From NCBI GenBank assembly GCA_002104935.1, contig MCGT01000012.1, positions 1 through 64,000 of the forward strand: 64,000 nt of DNA. Reading direction: 5' to 3'. Position 1 is the first letter of the stretch. Each line of letters begins with the position of its first letter. This DNA is from Hesseltinella vesiculosa. Its lineage: Eukaryota > Mucoromycota > Mucoromycetes > Mucorales > Cunninghamellaceae. The notes under the pieces were generated by a model. The model made no database searches and was not told where the DNA came from. It saw nothing but the letters and a program-made list of their open reading frames with translations. Shown piece after piece: positions 56,839 through 64,000 of this stretch. The translations under genes and the position numbers were made by a program.

Positions 56839-58587
56839 ATGCTTTCTCACACTGACAATAGCAGCTATACTTTTTCCAGCAGCACCTCCACCAGTAACAA
56901 CACTTCAGACCACACCATTTCCTCGATTTCCTATGGGGAAGAGCCTCTTATGCTGAGCGGCCAGTTCATGGATGACTTGTCCATCATTGATGACTTGTAT
57001 GAAATGTATGGCAATGACATTGAAACGTTTGGTAAGCCCAGGAACCCAGCGGAAAGCAAGATGCTCACGGAGCATTTTTTTTTTTATAAAAAGTAGACAA
57101 AGAAGATGTGGCCATGACAGCTCGGTTTGTGGCCAGCAAAGAAAAAGTGCTGCATGGACTCCAGCGAGCCGAGCTTCAATACATCGAGGAATTGAACCAA
57201 TTCCAAACGAAATACACCTCCTTCATCAGCGAATGGCTTCATGACTCTACCAAAATGACGGACAAGCCGCCAACTGGCTTCCTCCGCGGATTCGACGATT
57301 TGATTCAAACTCACCGCCTGTTCTTTCAAGCTATATCGGATCGGTAAATCAAACGGACGAATTGCAATGTATCACGGCGCCTTTCTAATCTCACTTTCCT
57401 AACTGCTCAACTTTCATTAGAATGAACATGTGGGGACCAACGCAATTAGTATCTGACGTGTTCCTCAGTTTTGTAAGTGAAAACCCCGAGGCGGGATTTG
57501 TGTTTCAAAAAAAAAGTCCCACGTACCTAGCTGACATCTATTTTTCCTGTGCAGCTCCCTACATTGGATGTGTACGACACATTTTATAAGGGCTACTCTG
57601 ATATTATTGTCTCGCTTCACCGCTTATACGCCATTCCTGCTTTTGTCAAGAATTTAGAAGTAAGCATCCCCGCTCCGAGGAAGAAGTTAATAAGAACAAT
57701 TCCCAACTCCTCGTCACCTTGATTTTTTTAGACCCAAACCGGCCCTGACGCCCTGAACGATTTACTACGCTATATACGACTACCACTCCAACGCATGCAA
57801 ACTTACGTTGATTGCCTAGTCCACTTGATCCAGTACACTGATCCCTGCCATATTGATTATGAAGGGTTGAAAAATGCATTGGTGGCTTTCAAAGAAATCG
57901 TGGCTGATCGGGAAGAAGCGTAAGTGCAAATGGCCTCCGCCAATTATTTCTTTTCATGGTCACTCAACATGCTCTTTATTTCTGGGTCCTAAAAAAAAAA
58001 GATCGATCGACGCCGACCGCCATTTTCGGTGTCTTGAAGTGTCCCGTTCCATCGTCAACAGCCCAGTTGAAGTCACAGCCACACGCCGACTTCTTCTCAA
58101 AGCGAAATTCATCAAAGTGGACCTCGACAACCTGTCCTCGACAGATGACGTCTATACCTATATCCTTTACAATGACCAATTGATATTCTGCAAATCCAAC
58201 GGCAGCAAGAAACAGCGCAAGTTGCTGTACAAAGGCTCGCTTGACTTGGCAACTAGCGAGCTTCGTACCTTGTCCGCAGCATTATGTGCCAAACTGGTGG
58301 AAACCCGACGCCCCCTTTTGTCGTTTTCGAAGTCGAAACGAGCGGAAGTAACTGTTAAACCCTCGGCCTACGGCTTTGAATTTCTCACCTCCAACCAAAC
58401 CGTCACCGACTCCTTGCCCACCAATCTTGAAAACGCCACGGCTGCGACCAAGACTTCCAGTAATGCTTATCGAAAACGACACATGATCCGTACGCACACG
58501 CAAGAAGAACAAAAGCTTTGGGTAGATACCGTCGCCAAAGTGATGCAACACATGCGCTGGCTGCATGCGAACCAAAGCTTTGCCTAG
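56839..58587 (+). CDS. Rho guanine nucleotide exchange factor (DH-PH)
   Basis: Exons 56839-57031, 57097-57343, 57421-57472, 57555-57659, 57732-57919, 58002-58587; 456 residues. A Ser/Thr-rich N-terminus precedes a DH domain at about residues 75-265. Conserved region 1 is around A-E-L-Q-Y-I-E-E-L and region 3 is the diagnostic L-P-L-Q-R-M-Q-T-Y-V-D-C-L. A PH domain spans about 285-450, split by a Ser/Thr/Ala-rich insertion and ending with E-E-Q-K-L-W-V-D-T-V. DH-PH proteins load GTP onto Rho, Rac or Cdc42 at membranes; the target cannot be told. It lacks the additional domains of Rom2- or Cdc24-type GEFs, so it is a compact GEF. Confidence 0.88.
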
Positions 58588-59567
58588 GAGTATCGCCCCA
58601 TTTTTTTTTTTTTTTTTTTGTCGTTTCCCCAGCGCCCTTTGGACTTTTTTTTTCACTCCATCATACCCCTTCACTCTCTTTTTAATTTGTTTTGCATTGA
58701 TTCATGTAAATTGACTATCGTACCTTGTATTTATTTTAATTGCACTTGTCATTCTCCCTATACAATCATCATAAAAATGAGCCTGGGCACTGACCAACAA
58801 GAAAGGTGCTAAGATGCACTTGAGCAACTTATGACAGAGTGGTCATCACGTGGCAGCGCCTTCTCCGAGTTTCCACGTCATCGCATTTCAGGTTCCCCCT
58901 CGTCTCCAATACAAGCAATGTTTGAATCATCCTACTGTTTCTTAAATCCGCCCATTTGCCTTTGGAAACTTATCGCCTTTTTTATTATTGATTGGCAACC
59001 CCATTGAAGACTTCCAAAAATGAGCGAGAAGTTCCTTTTTGTTCAAAATTCAAAGCTTCACAGAGTGACACAGCAAGTTTAAGGTTTTTCCTGTAGAATG
59101 GAAAGGTTTCCAAAAGGGGCTTCCAGGGCGAGAGCCATTCTGTCCAACACCCCGCTTTCTTCTTTTTGTGTCTGGTTGGGCAATCCTTCTTCAGACTGAC
59201 GGTTGGCCCTTTGCCGTGCCTCGGGGTGTTTTGTCGTAGCAACATCGCAGAGGGAAGAGCCAAAAAATACTGAATTTACATTTTCATAAGCTCATGCCAG
59301 GAAAGGCTCATGAGAGCCAAAAAAAAAAAGAAATGAAAAAAGTATGGTTCAAAATGGTGACCCAGTGGATTACATCAAGCAGACAGGTTTAAGTTACGTT
59401 TGAACACGAGAGCTTGTTTTCGACCCTGATGACATGCCCTGAAATTTCTTATACGCCCATCGTCGACCCTGATTTAATCCCACTAGTTCTCATGACCAAC
59501 GCTTATTTTTCCCTGAATCGAGCAAACTTTAAAAAAAGGTCATGCCCGAAGCACGTAATCAATTTAT
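58588..59567. other. Convergent intergenic region RhoGEF / NRDE2
   Basis: 980 bp with T-rich sequence after RhoGEF. A minus-strand frame at 58985-59263 (92 codons) has no recognisable domain. I do not call a gene. Confidence 0.45.
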
Positions 59568-62500
59568 TTAGTCAGCTGAAGATACAGACATCTCATCGCT
59601 ATCCTCTTTCTCGTCCGTCTTGAACAGATGGCCTTGCTCAATGAAGATATGCGTGCGGATATCCTTTTCCATCATCAAATTCGTCAGCTCGATCAGCTCG
59701 TCGTTGGACATTTCTTGGCTCAGATATTGAATCGCCAGCATGTAAAGTTCTAGACCACAAATATTGGAATCCGTTCATTTTTTATCTCAGCCACTCTTTT
59801 TTTTTTTTTTTTTTTCCAGGAGCGTACCTTTGCTCCAAGGGCAGCAACGCAATGCTCGGTACGTCACTTGCTTCGCAGCACCAAAATGACCTTGCCGAAT
59901 TTCATTTTGGATATAAAGTCTCCAGAGTAAAATCGAGGACCGTGTTCTGCAGAAGAAGAAAAAAGTGAGAGACTATGACTATGACGAGCTTGTCATTCAC
60001 TCTCCCCTTTACCTTGGATCTTCTACAGCTTCTTCAAAAAGGGTTTTAATAAGCTGATGGTCATAAGGCTGCCGATGGAGTTGGACTTGGATGTTGACAA
60101 GATGCAAAATCAGGTTTGGATTTCTACAGAGAGAAAAGGCGCGGTTAGCATTGTCCATGTTTTTTTGAGCTGAGCTTACTTGGTCAGGTTGGTCGTTAGG
60201 GTATCATGGACACGGCGATGGATCCACGTTCTTGCCTCATTCCAAATAAAGAGGCCGAGAAGTAGCGTGTTGTTCGGGAAGAGATCCAGGGCTTGGGAGG
60301 CAATGGTACGAAGCTGGCTTGGCTGATAGCCTTCGGACTTTCCGGTAGCATGGCGGTACACAAGCTCGGCTTGACACATCCACATTTTTTCACCAATGTA
60401 GCTACGCTCGCCTTGATGTTGTTGAATATAAGCAATGGTATCTTCAAAAACTGAAGTCGCCTTGGCCAGCCCATCCAAAAGATATGTCAGTAGTGCCTCA
60501 CACACAATGGAATGCACCACCACATTGGCCTCGTATGTACCAAGGAATAAATCTTGCAAGGAGTCTCGGTAGCTGGTCATGCGCTAATGGGAAGCCGTTT
60601 GGGTTAGTGCCATTATTTTTCCGATTTCGGCACTTACGGATCTCGCTTGAACAATTTGCAATGGCGTGGGGCTAGGTCCACTTTCATCTAAAGGAAAAAA
60701 AAAAGTCAGTGTCACAAACGTTTTGTTGGGTGATCCATAACTCTGGTTCGCCTACCGTAGATATCCGTAGATCCCATCGATATGAGAATTTTCAAGGCTT
60801 CATTTGGTCGCCCGTGCTCAAGTTCCATGCGAGCAAAGGTGCTGTACAAAACTGGCAAGTAACGACGATAGGCTGATGTTTCGGGTAGCTGTAACCCAGT
60901 GGCAATAGCAAGCTTGCATACTTTTCGAGCCTAGCGACATAAAGCGGATAAGACACTCGTCCAGTATCAAAAGGGGAGGTTTACCTCCTTTGGATGATCG
61001 TAGCCGTTCTCCATCAGAGCGTATGCATTCCATAGGATCAGGTTATCGCTTTGGTCTTTCAGCAGAGATTTTGCCAGAGCTCTACCGCTGAATAAAGTAA
61101 AAAATGAGTGTTTGTCTTTGCCTCTTATTTTACCTACCGCTTGAAACCATAGCTTGCTTCAAAGGCGAGGTAGCAAATCAGCAGATGGTCATTGTTTTTA
61201 TGCAGGGTGGTTAAATTTTGAAAAGCGTTCCTGATGATATAAAGAAATAAAAAAATCGGTTAAAAAAAGTTGGGACACACTCCTTGCTTTGAACGGCTCG
61301 GCGTACCTGGTAAATTTTTGTTCTTGGTCATTGACGATCTTGGGCGATGGGAAGCACGAGAACCATTTGGATTTCCGGGCAAAGAGTTCCTCGACATCCG
61401 CAGGGTACGAGAGCGGCAAGCCAAAAGGGTTCCGGTCGTTTTCCTGCACATTTTCCATGGGCACCTTGTCCACGTAGGTCAGTAGCTTGGCTGTCTTTTC
61501 CTTGGTCGGCCAAAAATCGTTCAATTCCAAATCGCTATGTGTAAATGTGTCGGTGCAGAAGTGGGTATTAGTGCTGACGCCATAGGGGGCAAATGGAAGG
61601 CCTAGAAAGACAAACAGGCTGTATACAAGGCTGGATTTTGCTGCTTCGGTTGTCACATTGAAAAGCGACCTGACAACATCATCCGAAAGCACTGCGCGAT
61701 AAGGATCCTCATCAATGGCAATATCTTCCTCGTCTATCCTCGACCATCATAAAATGAGAGCAGTCAGCGATCATTGTTCCTCACTTGATATCCCGTTCTC
61801 AGTCTTACCATCCATCCGCCTTGCCATTAAATGAAGGCTCTCTTGGTATTTTTCTTGGTCAAGCCACTCCTGAATCTCGTCCACTGCAAAAAAAAAAAAA
61901 AAAAGAGTGGGCGCTCCTTTCGCGAAAGTCAAAGGTGCAGTGGTTACCTTGTAATTTGCCCTTGAAGATGATTTGCCGCTTGGGTTGCATCGGTGAGACT
62001 TGCTGTTGGTCTATACGCAAAGTACGCTCAATGATAACGTGGAAGGTTGGGGTTTTTTTCTTTTTCAGTAGATCACTTACTTTCGACACGCGCATGATAG
62101 TCTTGCCATCCTTGAGCGCCTTCCTCGCCAAACCTGGGCACTTCGCTATCCCAAAATTTGGCGAACTCCGAGACCATTTGCGTAATGGTGATCGAGGGCT
62201 GATATTGGAAGAGCATGGGCTGGTAAAAGTTGAATTCAAAGATAGCCTGGATCATGCTAAAGGCCTTTTCTTTGTAACCTATGAAAAATAAAAAGTGAGC
62301 CTACTTGGTCATGCTGGAGAAAAGGTACTTATGCCTACCGGACTGTTTCACAAATATACAGTAGCGCAGGAGGATATAAACCATGACAGATTCGACTCTT
62401 GTAAGCTCTGCAAGTTTCATCGCAGGTCAAAAAAAAATGGCGGGAAAGTGGTCAGCCCTAAGCATGCCAGAAATACGTATATTTGGTCTTACCGTGATTG

Positions 62501-64000
62501 TCATCCTCTTCTCTATGACTCATTAGTTGCAATGGCCTAGACAGTCGGTGGAGGGAGACCAGGCAATCCTCGAATACACGGCAGCAGTCTTCGAAGTTGT
62601 AGCTAGCAAAATCAGTCTGTCGCAGATTGATGTATTCGGCCCATAGAGAAACAGTGCTGGTGCAGGTTGCCAAGGCTTTGTCCCAATGTGTCAAAACCTC
62701 AACAGATCTACAAAAGAAATGAGAGAGAGAGGGGGGGGGTGAGGAAGCAGGAAGCTTACGGTCTAATTTAAAGGTATTTACCCCCAAACTTCGGCACCGC
62801 AACGAAGATAACTTAACCAGAGTCGTTCATCGTCAGGGTTGTGCTTGAAGGCCTTTTCAAAGATGCTTAGCTTGACCTCAGTTAACGAGGCTTTGGTAGT
62901 TTTGCTGCGGTTAGGACCACCAATATTTAATTTCGAGGAAGCTTGGTCTTGGAAATCAACAAAGGCTAGCCAGCTGTCAATGTCTGTTGGGTTCTATTGT
63001 TCGAGAGAAATACATTTAAAAAATAAGGGTAAGGTTCCTGACCACGTTCGCCTGCCAGCTTTACCTGAGCCAAATACTGGTTGAAGTCGACAGTTTTCTT
63101 GCGTATTTCTTCGTCTAGTTCGTCATGACCTTCTGATTGATCCACGTCCTGTTGCTGAGCTCCTTTCTGCTGGGTATGAATGTTTCGATAGTCAACACCG
63201 CTGGTGATCCAGTTGGTGTCCTCTTCCATTTCATCGTCATCGTCAAGCAGAATTTCTTCATCCGTTTGAGTCGCATCTGTAGGCTGTTGCTGAGATCCAA
63301 CAATTAACCTAGGCACGCCAAAAGAAAAAAAAATGAGGCTGTCTCTTTTTTTTCAGTGTAAGATCACCTTCTTACCTCGTAGCATTTGGGTAGGCCAGCA
63401 TTGCACGGCCTTCCAGCTGTGGTAAAGGATGCATAAAAAAAATGAGTATTTTCTGTTGATGGTCAATGATCATTTGCTCTTCACCTGCTGTCGTTTTTTC
63501 GTCGGGACGAGCTCAAGGACTTTGCCGGTCTGCAAGGATTCTGCAGAAATTCTCACATTACGGTCCAAGCCCAATACAAACCCGCCTAGAAAGAAAAACC
63601 GAATGAGACCAAATGTCGAGAGAGTAAATACAAGTACCTCCAGAGCGATGGTAACTTGGCACGTCGTATTGGTTTGGCCCATATTTCATCAGATCCTTGT
63701 CACCGCGTAGAGCAATGCAATAAGATATCCCAGTTTCTAGCATGACTCTACAAAATGAGAGAGACGATGAGCATCAGGATGCAAGGGAAGGGGAGGTGAG
63801 AGTGATGGATTGGGGTGGGTAGACTTGCGGTCGTAAATCCGGTGAAGGCGAGCGACGTCGAGTCTACACAAAAACATGGATCCCGTATAAGTAAAAGGAC
63901 GTGACGATGATTATACTATTTACCTGATGGGATGACTTTCTACGCGGCGATCTCGATCGCTCACGCTTTTGTTTGCGAGATCTTTTATGCAGAGGCGATC
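59568..64000 (-). CDS. NRDE2: NRDE2-family RNA-silencing/splicing-linked HAT-repeat protein, N-terminus beyond the window
   Basis: Twenty-one exons in the window, coding order: 64000-63924, 63863-63829, 63747-63638, 63585-63485, 63416-63376, 63308-63065, 62993-62782, 62707-62493, 62407-62339, 62278-62081, 62010-61948, 61883-61809, 61733-61307, 61230-61138, 61087-60985, 60930-60756, 60687-60638, 60583-60180, 60123-60013, 59946-59828, 59749-59568; about 1033 residues. An Arg/Ser-rich start is followed by the NRDE2 block (R-G-D-K-D...Y-G...Y-H-R-S-G-G-F-V-L-G-L-D), then N-P-T-D-I-D-S-W-L-A-F-V-D-F-Q and HAT-like helices to the end (L-L-W-R...F-E-like; A-L-R-C-C-P-W-S-K-E-L-Y). NRDE-2/Nrl1 proteins link nuclear RNAi, exosome cofactor Mtr4 and splicing. 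Intron 63748-63828 uses a GC donor (GCAAGT). Confidence 0.88.

Noticed and set aside
58985..59263. 92-codon minus-strand frame between RhoGEF and NRDE2
   Set aside because: No recognisable domain, no clear promoter, not supported by neighbouring exons. It could be a young or decayed gene but cannot be defended.

Overview
The window is nuclear DNA from a filamentous, early-diverging fungus. I infer Mucoromycota, probably Mucorales. Genes are intron-rich. Nearly all introns are 50-90 nt GT...AG introns, many carrying long A or T homopolymers. Intergenic distances are short. The gene set includes a class V chitin synthase with a myosin motor, an eisosome Pil1-type BAR protein and a wall-type polysaccharide lyase. 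Exon boundaries below were deduced by hand from splice signals, protein-family continuity and reading phase. For every multi-exon gene the summed exon length is a multiple of three.

Layout. 1-2498: 5' part of a Ty3/Gypsy-type LTR retrotransposon on the minus strand (LTR, probable primer site, gag, a clear -1 frameshift signal, protease). Its LTR ends 9 bp from a tRNA-Phe gene at 2508-2580. 3727-10965, plus strand: GH47 alpha-mannosidase, a small CRIB protein, a bZIP factor, a GPI-type polysaccharide lyase, mitoribosomal mL49. 11190-27753, minus strand: AP-1 gamma, an ACOT13-like thioesterase, PEX1, a bHLH factor, SLU7, a small cysteine-rich secreted peptide, a PPxY-tailed membrane protein, ribosomal eL22. 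An inverted-repeat element lies at 16.9-17.5 kb. 28088-37833: PPN1 endopolyphosphatase (+), an allantoate-permease-like transporter (-), a MurQ etherase/sugar-kinase fusion (+), an UNC93-like transporter (+). 38169-48479: AP-2 alpha (-), RanGAP (+), a Pil1-like protein (-), MAD2 (+), a DWNN-less RBBP6/Mpe1-like protein (+). 48.7-50.1 kb: nested inverted-repeat elements. 50350-64000: class V chitin synthase (-), a RhoGEF (+), NRDE2 (-, running off the right edge).

Functional themes: cell wall and surface (GH47, polysaccharide lyase, chitin synthase, RhoGEF, Pil1, CRIB protein), vesicle coats (AP-1 gamma, AP-2 alpha), peroxisome (PEX1), RNA processing (SLU7, RBBP6-like, NRDE2), nuclear transport and checkpoint (RanGAP, MAD2). 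This looks like ordinary eukaryotic gene mixing, not a biosynthetic cluster. The most unusual items are the retrotransposon with its frameshift signal next to a tRNA gene, the MurQ-kinase fusion, the 7-Cys defensin-like peptide, the split start codon of mL49, microexons of 13, 16 and 23 nt, and the inverted-repeat element family.
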